Below, piece by piece: positions 17,058 to 25,056 of a DNA stretch of 64,000 nt. Within the stretch, counting starts at the first letter, position 1. Each line of letters starts with the position of its first letter. The position numbers were made by a program, and so were the translations under genes. The DNA comes from Bacteroidales bacterium UBA4772 (lineage in GTDB: Bacteria; Bacteroidota; Bacteroidia; Bacteroidales; VadinHA17): assembly GCA_002403305.1 (NCBI GenBank), contig DHHM01000023.1, positions 186,001 through 250,000 of the forward strand, in the 5' to 3' direction. Under the pieces are notes generated by a model. The model worked only from the letters and a program-made list of their open reading frames with translations, searched no databases and was not told where the DNA came from.

Positions 17058-18521
17058 ATGAAGACCAACCGACGGAATTTCCTTCGCACTGCTGCCGTGG
17101 CAGGGGCAGGTGCCATCACGGCCGGTACCGGCATATCATGCTCGCGCCGGGATGAGAGCAGTGAGCTGATGCCTGAAGTAAGGGCCGCTGTCGCTGCAAT
17201 CCATTCACAACTGTTTAACATGTGCGGTTACGGGGCACCGCCGCTTGAAAATGTACGCATCGGGTTCATAGGATTGGGGATGAGGGGTCCCGGGGCTGTT
17301 GAGCGTATGGCTCACATCGAAGGAGTTGAGATAGCAGCCCTGTGCGACAAGTATTCCGACAGGGTTGATAAAATGCAGTCGATGATATCCAGGTTCGGAC
17401 TGCCGCAGGCAAAGGCTTTTGGCGGCAGCGAGGAGGCATGGAAGGGTCTGTGCGATGACCCTGATATAGATATGGTTTACATATGTACTCCATGGGCATG
17501 GCACACTCCTATGGCAGTGTACGCCATGGAGGCCGGGAAGCATGTGGCGGTGGAGGTGCCGGCAGCAAAAACGATAGATGAATGCTGGCAACTGGTGGAG
17601 ACCTCTGAAAGGACGAAGATGCACTGTATGCAGTTGGAGAACTGCTGTTACGACTTCTTTGAGTTGCTTACTCTGAATATGGCACGGCAGGGCCTCTTCG
17701 GTGACATAGTCCACGGTGAGGGGGCCTACATCCATGATCTTCGGTGGGACTTCACCTATGACAAGAACGGATATGCCGACATGTGGCGCCTGAAAGAGAA
17801 TGTCAGGAATGGCAATCTATATCCCACTCACGGTCTGGGTCCCCTTTGCCAGGTGATGAATATCAACAGGGGCGACAGGATGGATTATCTCACATCCATG
17901 TCGACAAATGATTTCTCAATGGAACCGGATCTTGCCCGGCTGGCAGACGAGGATCCTTTTTATGTACCCTTCGCTGAAAAGAAATATCGTGGCAACATGA
18001 ACACCACACTTATAAGGAGCCTCTCCGGCAGGACCGTCATGATTCAGCATGATGTCTCCAGTGTCAGGCCATACTCACGGATCCACCTGGTTAGCGGCAC
18101 CGAAGGAGCTGCCAGGAAATGGCCCTCACCGGCGAAGATAGCGCTTGGCCATTCATGGCTGCCGGCGGAAGAGTACAAGGCCCTGGAAGAGCAATATACG
18201 CCGGCCATAGTCAGGAGGGTGGGAGAGATGGCCAGGGCGATAGGCGGACACGGGGGCATGGATTTCATCATGGACTGGAGACTGATCGACTGCCTCCGCA
18301 ACGGTCTGCCTCTGGACCAGGATGTATATGATGCTGCCCTCTGGAGCGCAGTCACTCCCCTGAGCGAGTGGTCAGTGGCCAACAGGTCCTCTTCCATTGA
18401 GGTGCCTGACTTCACATGCGGGGCATGGGAGGCAAACAAACCCTTTGTTCCCGACCTGTCGGAAGGCGGAAACACACAGGTACTTCAAATACAGGGCAGC
18501 ACAAATCAGCTGGAGGTTTAA
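17058..18521 (+). CDS. GH109-type alpha-N-acetylgalactosaminidase (NAD-dependent, Gfo/Idh/MocA fold)
   Basis: 487 residues. A twin-arginine signal (RRNFLRTAAVAGAGAITAG) ends at GISC, so it may be a Tat-exported lipoprotein. Then comes a Rossmann domain with the dinucleotide loop GFIGLGMRGPG near residue 70, VYICTPWAWHTPM and EVPAAKT. THGLGPLCQVMNINRGDRMDY near 257 is the signature of glycoside hydrolase family 109, which cleaves alpha-GalNAc by transient NAD-dependent oxidation at C3, beta-elimination and re-addition. It stands alone between the glycosyltransferase operon and the convergent phosphate transporter. A generic Gfo/Idh/MocA dehydrogenase is the alternative. Confidence 0.85.
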   Translation: MKTNRRNFLRTAAVAGAGAITAGTGISCSRRDESSELMPEVRAAVAAIHSQLFNMCGYGAPPLENVRIGFIGLGMRGPGAVERMAHIEGVEIAALCDKYSDRVDKMQSMISRFGLPQAKAFGGSEEAWKGLCDDPDIDMVYICTPWAWHTPMAVYAMEAGKHVAVEVPAAKTIDECWQLVETSERTKMHCMQLENCCYDFFELLTLNMARQGLFGDIVHGEGAYIHDLRWDFTYDKNGYADMWRLKENVRNGNLYPTHGLGPLCQVMNINRGDRMDYLTSMSTNDFSMEPDLARLADEDPFYVPFAEKKYRGNMNTTLIRSLSGRTVMIQHDVSSVRPYSRIHLVSGTEGAARKWPSPAKIALGHSWLPAEEYKALEEQYTPAIVRRVGEMARAIGGHGGMDFIMDWRLIDCLRNGLPLDQDVYDAALWSAVTPLSEWSVANRSSSIEVPDFTCGAWEANKPFVPDLSEGGNTQVLQIQGSTNQLEV

Positions 18522-18562
18522 CCCGGTTGTTGCAACATCAGTTCCGGCTCTGACGCCGATTC

Positions 18563-19762
18563 TTAATCATAGAATTTCCTGTTGATCCGGTCGCTCTTTC
18601 TCTTATCTGCCAGCGCAAGCCAGACGAGGTATGCAGAGATGAGGACGAGTAAGATCACTATGGCATATTTGATGATGAGAGCCGTGCTCGGTTCACCAAT
18701 ACCTGCAGCGGGAGGGTTGGCGGAGTGGCCGACATCTATGCCAAAAAGGTTTTTTACGAAAAAGAGCAGAAAGAAGGTGAGCAATCCTGCCGCAACAGGT
18801 GTGGTGATCCAGCCTGATGCAATGCTGCCGAGCAGTCTCAGGTTGATGTTCCTGATGCCCTTGTAGAGGCCTATCCCCAAAACCGATCCCACTACCACCT
18901 GCGTGCTTGAAACAGGCACCAGCGGTATTGGTGGCAGGCCCGCACTGGCCATCACTCCTGAGAGTGCCGACGATGAGAAAATGAACAGCACGAGAGCCTG
19001 TGACATCACAACCACGAATGCTGCTTCAGATGAGAGCTCCAGCAGGTTGGCGCCCACCGTCTGCATCACTTTCCTGGAGTAGGTAACCACCCCAGCTGCT
19101 ATGGCCAGTCCGCCAAGGAAGAAGAGCTGTTGTGCCCCTGTAAGGGTGAAGAGGCCGAAGCCGGTCTCCTCTAGCGGGACACTGGGAACGAAGACCCCCA
19201 TGACATTGGCGATGTTGTTTGCACCGAGGCTGTAGGCTCCGAAAGCGCCGGCTATCAGCAGTCCGCCTCTCAGATAGGCTTCATACCGGACCAGGTGTAT
19301 CCTTATTTTTTTCCTCGTGATCTTCACCAGGTGGTACAGTCCGAAGGCAAAGATTGCCCCCAGAAGCGGGCCTGTAACCCAGGTGGTCACTATCTGTGTA
19401 AGTGCCTTTGTATCAACAGCATTATTGGTGAAGAAATCCCATCCGATAATGGCTCCCACGATCGCCTGGGTAGTGGAGACGGGCAGACCCGCCCTCGTCA
19501 TGAAATAGACTGTCAGTCCGGCTGCCAGGGCGACGGTGAAAGCGCCGCCCATGGCATTCACTGATCCCAGACGCCCCAGTGTCTCCGAGGCACCGCCACC
19601 CTGCAATACTGCCCCAAGAATAACGAAGACGGATGCTATGATTGCTGCCCTGGTAAAAGATACCATACGCGAACCAACGGCTGAGCCAAAGATATTAGCT
19701 GCATCATTGGCACCCAGGGTCCAGCCCAGGAAGAGTCCGCTGGTCAGGAAGAGGAATATCAT
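18563..19762 (-). CDS. Inorganic phosphate transporter, Pit family
   Basis: 399 residues with about ten transmembrane helices. The two homologous Pit signatures are clear: GANDAANIFGSAVGSRMVS near residue 18 and LGANNIANVMGVFVP in the second half, with GLPVSTTQAIVGAIIGW and PLVPVSSTQVVVGSVLGIG as repeated halves. It carries phosphate (as metal-phosphate or with protons) across the inner membrane. It begins 2 bp after the stop of its DUF47 partner at 19765, forming a two-gene operon. Confidence 0.95.
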   Translation of the reverse strand: MIFLFLTSGLFLGWTLGANDAANIFGSAVGSRMVSFTRAAIIASVFVILGAVLQGGGASETLGRLGSVNAMGGAFTVALAAGLTVYFMTRAGLPVSTTQAIVGAIIGWDFFTNNAVDTKALTQIVTTWVTGPLLGAIFAFGLYHLVKITRKKIRIHLVRYEAYLRGGLLIAGAFGAYSLGANNIANVMGVFVPSVPLEETGFGLFTLTGAQQLFFLGGLAIAAGVVTYSRKVMQTVGANLLELSSEAAFVVVMSQALVLFIFSSSALSGVMASAGLPPIPLVPVSSTQVVVGSVLGIGLYKGIRNINLRLLGSIASGWITTPVAAGLLTFFLLFFVKNLFGIDVGHSANPPAAGIGEPSTALIIKYAIVILLVLISAYLVWLALADKRKSDRINRKFYD

Positions 19763-19764
19763 GA

Positions 19765-20415
19765 TCAGAGCATTTGCCTTATAGCCATGGAGGCCAGTAG
19801 GTCGGCAGCATCCTGTGCCGCATCGGAAATATTCTCAATATGGTGGGTGATGTACCGTATGTGAGCCTTTTCAGCCAGCGAGAGGTCGCTCATCTCATGA
19901 AATACCTTCCTCTTCAACTGAAATGCAGCCTTGTCCGTCTCTCGCTCAAAGAAATAAACCTTGATCAGTTTCTCCCTCACCAGGTGGGGCTCCCGGAAGA
20001 ATGCCCTGGCCGCGGGCATCAACTCCTCAGCAGCGTTTGCCGACACCTCCGCCAGTGAGATGAAATCCTCTGTCAGCGATGAAGGTATGCGTGGGATCTC
20101 AATATAAAATTCATTCAGCGACCCTTTTGCCGTGTCAATGATCTCATCCATCTGCCAGAGAAACTTTACGATCTCACTCCTCTGATGCGGAAGAATGGAG
20201 TGTACTATCATGTCATTCTCTATGGTTCTCTGCAGCTTGTCAGCCTTGCCTTCAAGATCATCAATCTTTTCCAGATGGGATCCGAACGTAGTCTGATCGC
20301 CCCTTATGTAAGCCTTGACACCCTCCTTGAAGATCAGTATTCCAATCTCAATGGTATCGAAGAACTCGTCGATTCTGACCGTCAGTTCCCTGGTTGTGCG
20401 GGTGAATAGTGACAT
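19765..20415 (-). CDS. DUF47/PhoU-like Pit accessory protein
   Basis: 216 residues, almost entirely alpha-helical, of the DUF47 (TIGR00153) PhoU-like family found next to Pit transporters. LEKIDDLEGKADKLQRTIENDM and VKFLWQMDEIIDTAKGSLNEF are typical of its helical bundles, with acidic residues that can bind metal. It likely regulates the Pit protein encoded immediately downstream. A perfect -7 box (20441-20448) lies 26 bp ahead of the start. Confidence 0.9.
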   Translation of the reverse strand: MSLFTRTTRELTVRIDEFFDTIEIGILIFKEGVKAYIRGDQTTFGSHLEKIDDLEGKADKLQRTIENDMIVHSILPHQRSEIVKFLWQMDEIIDTAKGSLNEFYIEIPRIPSSLTEDFISLAEVSANAAEELMPAARAFFREPHLVREKLIKVYFFERETDKAAFQLKRKVFHEMSDLSLAEKAHIRYITHHIENISDAAQDAADLLASMAIRQML

Positions 20416-20440
20416 GTGCCCTGTTTTGTGTTGGTAATGA

Positions 20441-20448
20441 CAAATATA
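20441..20448 (-). promoter_or_regulatory. Candidate -7 element TATATTTG for DUF47-pit
   Basis: Exact TAnnTTTG match on the minus strand 26 bp before the ATG at 20415. A -33 element is not seen at normal spacing. Confidence 0.4.
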
Positions 20449-20476
20449 TTAAGAAAAGAGGCAGGGGCTAAATCTT

Positions 20477-21841
20477 TCAAAAATCAATGATCCTTTCTAC
20501 ACGGTGATTTTTCAGCCAGCTCTTTATTATAACCTGTATATCCCTGTTGTCAGAGGCATTAATGATACATTCATGTACCGCCTCAAGTCCGAAGCCCACC
20601 TCATTGATGTTAAAATACCCGTAACCTGCATATTTGCCGTTGAGTACCTTTACGGCCGACCGTTCTTCGATGTCGCGGCCGCGGTCGATAATAAAGAAAT
20701 TGCGTTCTCTGAAGATGAATTCATCCAGTGCCATCAAGGCTCTCTCGTTGTAATCTGCCGGTTTCTCCTCTCCGCAGCATGCCCCCCGGCAGAGGCTCAC
20801 CTGTCGGTGGAAGCAGGGACCTTCGGTATCATAAAGGCCGCACAGCTTCTGGCAAAGCTCGTACTTTGCCATCATCTGCTCAAGCCTGCCCCTGGCACTG
20901 TCACGTGAGGTGAAGAGAGAGAGGGGAACGGTATCACCGGTCACCCTGCGGTATTCAAAACGTATATACCCACAGGTATCGGTGAAACTGTAAATTCCCC
21001 AGGGATATCCGGTACGGCGCTGGGCCCTGTTGAAACGTGGCTTTTTCTTTTTTATCTCTGCCGATTCAAGTAGCAGTGCTATCAGCTCACTGCCGGTAGG
21101 CTCCCAGGTGATGTCAGCGATCATGGAGCGCATCTCCATGGCCCTGGCAGAGGTGTTGTTTGAGAGATGCGTGTTCACCCTCTGAAAGAGATTGCAGCTT
21201 TTGCCGATATAAATGACATCACCCTCCTCATTATAAAAATAATAGACACCGGGATCTTCCGGTATCTCCTGCAGCCGGGCCGGGTCAAGGGCAGGATGGA
21301 GCTTCGAAGCCTTACTGTTTCTGATCAGGCTTCCCGACCTGAGGGCACCGTCTCTCTCGAGCAGCATTTCCAGCAGCCGTACGGTTGCAAGTGCATCGCC
21401 GGAGGCCCGGTGACGGCCGTTGATCTCAATGCCAAGATCACCACACAGTTTCCCCAGGCTATAAGATTTATGACCGGGCATTAGCTTCCTGCTGAGGGCA
21501 ACGGTGTCGAGCAGTGGCCTTTTATAATTGTAGCCAAGCATGCTGAACTCCTGCCTGATGAAAGAATAGTCGAACCGTGCATTGTGAGCTACAAAAACGG
21601 CACCCTCAGTCATCTCAACAATTCTCTTTGCAACTTCGTAAAACTTCGGAGCATCTTCCACCATCTCGTTGGTGATGCCTGTCAGCGAAGTGATGAAATA
21701 GGGAATCGTACGCTCAGGGTTGATAAGCGTGCTGTACTCTTCAACAATACGCTTGCCGTCATGGAGATAGATGGCAATCTCGGTTATCCTCTCCAGCCTG
21801 GCGCTTCCCCCGGTGGTCTCTATGTCAACAACGGCATACAC
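20477..21841 (-). CDS. DEDDh exonuclease fused to GIY-YIG (UvrC/Cho-like) nuclease
   Basis: 454 residues, GTG start; the catalytic N-terminus requires this start because the first motif lies at residues 4-10 (VVDIETT, with D6 and E8). Further exonuclease residues are D91 in HNARFDYSF, then H144 and D149 in HRASGDA, so the DEDDh set is complete. A GIY-YIG nuclease follows at about 196-275 (PGVYYFY, DVIYIGKS, R221), then a C-terminal region with a Cys-rich stretch (CQKLCGLYDTEGPCFHRQ, CRGACCG) like the Cho/UvrC family. Function: DNA repair or trimming, combining incision and 3' exonuclease activity. Confidence 0.9.
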   Translation of the reverse strand: MYAVVDIETTGGSARLERITEIAIYLHDGKRIVEEYSTLINPERTIPYFITSLTGITNEMVEDAPKFYEVAKRIVEMTEGAVFVAHNARFDYSFIRQEFSMLGYNYKRPLLDTVALSRKLMPGHKSYSLGKLCGDLGIEINGRHRASGDALATVRLLEMLLERDGALRSGSLIRNSKASKLHPALDPARLQEIPEDPGVYYFYNEEGDVIYIGKSCNLFQRVNTHLSNNTSARAMEMRSMIADITWEPTGSELIALLLESAEIKKKKPRFNRAQRRTGYPWGIYSFTDTCGYIRFEYRRVTGDTVPLSLFTSRDSARGRLEQMMAKYELCQKLCGLYDTEGPCFHRQVSLCRGACCGEEKPADYNERALMALDEFIFRERNFFIIDRGRDIEERSAVKVLNGKYAGYGYFNINEVGFGLEAVHECIINASDNRDIQVIIKSWLKNHRVERIIDF

Positions 21842-21869
21842 TGGTCGTGCAAAATACGAAGATAATTAC

Positions 21870-21902
21870 TTTCAGGGCCGGGATGAAATATTCATAAATT
21901 TG
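21870..21902 (+). promoter_or_regulatory. Candidate promoter, TTTC-N21-TAAATTTG
   Basis: The -7 box TAAATTTG at 21895-21902 matches TAnnTTTG exactly; a TTTC at 21870-21873 lies 21 bp upstream, close to the TTTG -33 box. The aminotransferase-like gene starts 24 bp downstream. Confidence 0.5.
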
Positions 21903-21925
21903 CATTCAGTTAAGTCCTGAAGGTT

Positions 21926-22762
21926 ATGGATTGTATCGGGGAATTTTACTATCTCAACGGCCGGATACACAGCATCGGCGAAGAGGTGCCGGCTCTCTCC
22001 GGTGAGGTGTCATTTTATGAGGTTATCAGGACCAGAAACGGGATTCCGCTCTTTTTTGATGAGCACATGAAGCGTCTCAGCAACGGGATAGCAACAAGGT
22101 ATGACCCTGATCACGACATAGCAGAAAGGGTAGCTGCAGGTTTCGATGCCCTTGTCAGCAGGGAGTCGTTTACGGAGATGAATGTCAGGGTTACGGTTAC
22201 CTTCATCGGCCGGGAATATTCGCTCCATATCTGCTTTATCCCCTCATTTTACCCGACTGAAAAGATGATGCGCGATGGTGTCAGGCTGATACTTTTTCGA
22301 GCCGAGCGGGATGATCCCGGTGTCAAAATTGAGAATAACAGGCTCAGGATGACTGTTGACAGCGAGCTTCAGAGCAGGCAGGCCTATGAGGCTCTGCTGG
22401 TCAACCGCGAAGGGTTGATCACGGAGGGGAGCCGTTCAAATGTATTCTTTATAACTGAGGAGGACCTCCTTGTCACTCCTCCCGACAGCATGGTGTTGTC
22501 AGGGATCACCAGGGAAAAAGTTATTTGTTTATGCAGGACAGAAGGTATAAGGCTGATGTTCAGGTCAGTGGCTGAGACAGATCTGCCCGGGTTCAGGTCA
22601 CTCTTCATAACAGGTACCTCACCCATGGTTCTTAGCGTGCAGAGCGTTGAAAAGCATCACTTTGAAGTTGCATGCCCGGTGACTGAAAAGCTACGCCTTC
22701 TTTATGAACAACTGGTTCTCGACAGTATCAGCAGCTACAAAATGAGAAACAGAAAAGATTAA
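21926..22762 (+). CDS. Aminotransferase class IV-fold PLP enzyme
   Basis: 278 residues. SFYEVIRTRNGIPLFFDEHMKRL is the family N-terminal signature. K134 lies exactly 21 residues before the EALL strand, the spacing of the PLP lysine in D-amino-acid and branched-chain aminotransferases, and LITEGSRSNVFF is the phosphate-binding strand. Possible reactions include 4-amino-4-deoxychorismate lyase or an amino-acid transaminase; the sequence alone does not decide, and no folate or branched-chain genes are nearby. A good promoter precedes it and a small conserved gene follows after 29 bp. Confidence 0.85.
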   Translation: MDCIGEFYYLNGRIHSIGEEVPALSGEVSFYEVIRTRNGIPLFFDEHMKRLSNGIATRYDPDHDIAERVAAGFDALVSRESFTEMNVRVTVTFIGREYSLHICFIPSFYPTEKMMRDGVRLILFRAERDDPGVKIENNRLRMTVDSELQSRQAYEALLVNREGLITEGSRSNVFFITEEDLLVTPPDSMVLSGITREKVICLCRTEGIRLMFRSVAETDLPGFRSLFITGTSPMVLSVQSVEKHHFEVACPVTEKLRLLYEQLVLDSISSYKMRNRKD

Positions 22763-22766
22763 TACG

Positions 22767-22774
22767 TATCTTTG
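22767..22774 (+). promoter_or_regulatory. Candidate -7 element TATCTTTG
   Basis: Exact TAnnTTTG match 17 bp before the ATG at 22792 and just after the previous stop, suggesting that the small gene has its own promoter. No -33 box seen. Confidence 0.4.
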
Positions 22775-22791
22775 CAACAAAAGCAACAGCC

Positions 22792-23079
22792 ATGGCCAGC
22801 ATAAAAGACCTGAAGAAGGATATTGACTACCTCTTTTTTGAACTGATATCTGACTGCTTTATGTTTACGAGCCTCCATGACGGGGAGAAGAGAGACAAGG
22901 CTCAGAACCTGATCGAGGAAGCGGTGAGCATGCGCAATGAATTCATCGACAGGGTCAACAATCCCGACGGTAAGGACAATCCTGCCATTGTAAAGGCATA
23001 TTACTCGGCTCTGCGCAAGGATCTGTTCGAGAAAGTTGACGGATACTTTAAAAGACTTAGCAGCATCACAAAGGAGTAG
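22792..23079 (+). CDS. Small conserved helical protein, unknown
   Basis: 95 residues, predicted almost wholly alpha-helical, with no signal peptide or membrane segment: KDLKKDIDYLFFELISDCFM, EKRDKAQNLIEEAVSMRNEF and KAYYSALRKDLFEKVDGYF. Amphipathic helices suggest a small cytoplasmic bundle. It resembles small conserved hypothetical proteins of Bacteroidota, but I do not recognise a named family. Its own -7 box and clean coding composition support it as a real gene. It is convergent with amrS. Confidence 0.75.
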   Translation: MASIKDLKKDIDYLFFELISDCFMFTSLHDGEKRDKAQNLIEEAVSMRNEFIDRVNNPDGKDNPAIVKAYYSALRKDLFEKVDGYFKRLSSITKE

Positions 23080-23100
23080 ATCAGTCTGTAGAAACCATTT

Positions 23101-24108
23101 TCAAACCCACCTCATTATTTCCTCGTTGCAGACAGTGCAACGACCATCGTCGGTCAGTCCCGTCATAGTAGTATGATAACCTGTCCGTTTAACTACCACC
23201 GAGTGGCATGACGGACAGACAGTGTCGCCGCATGCATCCCTGCCCGACATGTTGCCCGTGTAGACGAAATCCAGGTATTCTGAAGCGATATCCTTAAGCT
23301 GAAGGATTGTCTCTGCAGGAGTGACAGGGGTGTCTCTCAGGTACATCGGAAAGTAGCGGCTCAGGTGCAGCGGAACCTGTTTTCCGGCATTCTGAGCAAT
23401 CCACTCCGCCTCTCGCTGCATATCACCGGCAGAGTCATTCAGGCCCGGAAGGATGAGGGTGGTTATCTCAAGATGCTTTCCGGAGGCAGCAACAGTACCG
23501 ATGGCATCCAGGACAGGTTTCAGCGTGGCGCCGGTATACTTCCTGTAGAAATCATTGCTGAATGCCTTCAGGTCAATATTGAAAGCATCGATAACACTGA
23601 TGAGCTCATTCAGGGGCTCCCGGTTTATGTATCCGTTGGTTACCAGCACGTTCTTCAGGCCTGCGGCAGCCGCCAGATTGGCACAGTCAGTTACATATTC
23701 ATACCATATAACGGGCTCGTTGTAGGTGTAGGCTATCCCTATGTTGTTTTGCTCTCTCACTGCCCGGGCAACCAGCTGTTCCGGTAAGAGACGGGCTGAG
23801 CCCGGGGGCGGCCCGTTCTGAGAGATATGATAGTTCTGACAGAAATCGCAGCTGAGGTTGCAGCCATATGATCCCACGGAGAGGATATTACTACCGGGGA
23901 AGAAGTGATAGAGCGGTTTCTTCTCAACGGGATCAGCAGCATACCCTGATATGATGCCATAGGTAAGTAAGTCAATCATTCCGTTCCTGTTCTCCCTGAC
24001 CCGGCAGATACCCCTCTCCCCGGGTTTCAGCAGGCAGGCATGAGGGCACAGCAGGCACCTTGCGGTACCATCTCCATCAATATTTTTGCTGAGCCTCATC
24101 TCCTTCAT
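23101..24108 (-). CDS. amrS: AmmeMemoRadiSam-type radical SAM enzyme AmrS
   Basis: 335 residues. The radical SAM motif CxxxCxxC is C83-NLS-C87-DF-C90 (CNLSCDFCQNYHIS). Upstream is the AmrS hallmark CLLCPHACLLKPGERGICRV, and the C-terminus has more Cys pairs (CPSC, CTVC) for an auxiliary cluster or zinc. The family occurs with AmmeMemo (AMMECR1 plus Memo-like) proteins; the biochemical reaction is not well established. Here no AMMECR1 or Memo gene is adjacent. The start is the first ATG (24108); an ATG three codons later is possible. Confidence 0.9.
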   Translation of the reverse strand: MKEMRLSKNIDGDGTARCLLCPHACLLKPGERGICRVRENRNGMIDLLTYGIISGYAADPVEKKPLYHFFPGSNILSVGSYGCNLSCDFCQNYHISQNGPPPGSARLLPEQLVARAVREQNNIGIAYTYNEPVIWYEYVTDCANLAAAAGLKNVLVTNGYINREPLNELISVIDAFNIDLKAFSNDFYRKYTGATLKPVLDAIGTVAASGKHLEITTLILPGLNDSAGDMQREAEWIAQNAGKQVPLHLSRYFPMYLRDTPVTPAETILQLKDIASEYLDFVYTGNMSGRDACGDTVCPSCHSVVVKRTGYHTTMTGLTDDGRCTVCNEEIMRWV

Positions 24109-24203
24109 CCGTTTGAACTTATAAATTTAATGTTAATTTTGTTTTTCCGGATACGTGTGATTACCGGTATTGCCAATGCTAAAAATACCTAAAAACTGAT
24201 ATC

Positions 24204-25055
24204 ATGACTACAAGGAGAGACTTTGTAAGGCAATCAGCCCTTGTGATGGCTGCGATGCCGCTTCTCAATAATGAACTGCTTGCATCAGCCCGTCCTTCGA
24301 AGAAGACAGGGCTGGCCCTGTACACAATACGGGATGAAATGGAAAAAGACCCGGCCGCTGCCCTGGCTGAAGCGGCAGCAATAGGTTACGACTGGGTAGA
24401 GGCTGCCGACCACAGCAAAGGGAAGTTTTACGGTTTTAGTCCTAAGGAGTTCGGCAAACTTGTGAAGAGAGCAGGCTTGGAGGCTATAAGCTCCCACAGT
24501 AATATCAGGCCTGAAAACGCTGACAAGATGATTGACGAGGTCGCTGAGGCAGGCATGAAATATATTATGCTGCCATCTCTGCCCGGAGAATGGAGCAGTT
24601 CTCTCGATGGTTTCAGGAGGAGTGCCGACTTTTTCAATGAGGCAGGGGAGAAGTGCAGGAAGGCAGGCATTACTTTCGGGTTTCACAACCATCAGGTTGA
24701 GTTCCGGGAGATAGACGGCACCGTTCCCTATGACCTGTTGGTTGTGAACAGCGATCCCCGGCTTGTGATATTTGAGCTTGACATTGCATGGATCACCGCT
24801 GCCGGCAAGGACCCGGTAGTCTATTTCAAAAAGTATCCTGGTCGTTTCCCGGTCTGGCATATGAAGGATCTTAGCCCTGAGAAGCAGGATGCCACGCTGG
24901 GGGAGGGGATAATCGACTTCAAGCCCATTCTTGCCATGTCAAAGAAAGCAGGAATGGAATATTGGTTCGTAGAGCAGGATCACTGCCGCACCCATAGCCC
25001 AATGGAAAGCATTGCGATCAGTCGCAGATACTACCTGGATGTTCTTGTTAAATAA
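24204..25055 (+). CDS. Exported sugar isomerase/epimerase-like TIM-barrel protein
   Basis: 283 residues. The N-terminus carries a twin-arginine-like signal (TTRRDFVRQSALVMAAMPLL). The mature part is an AP-endonuclease-2/xylose-isomerase-like TIM barrel: LALYTIRDEMEKDP, EAAAIGYDWVEAAD, GFHNHQVEFREI, LVIFELDIAWITAAGKDP and VWHMKDLSPE, with the metal-binding His/Glu/Asp set spread over strand ends. Such proteins act as sugar epimerases, isomerases or lyases, and in Bacteroides some act on 3-keto-sugars. It stands at the edge of the cluster with two Gfo/Idh/MocA oxidoreductases and a 3-keto-disaccharide hydrolase. Confidence 0.82.
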   Translation: MTTRRDFVRQSALVMAAMPLLNNELLASARPSKKTGLALYTIRDEMEKDPAAALAEAAAIGYDWVEAADHSKGKFYGFSPKEFGKLVKRAGLEAISSHSNIRPENADKMIDEVAEAGMKYIMLPSLPGEWSSSLDGFRRSADFFNEAGEKCRKAGITFGFHNHQVEFREIDGTVPYDLLVVNSDPRLVIFELDIAWITAAGKDPVVYFKKYPGRFPVWHMKDLSPEKQDATLGEGIIDFKPILAMSKKAGMEYWFVEQDHCRTHSPMESIAISRRYYLDVLVK

Positions 25056-25056
25056 T

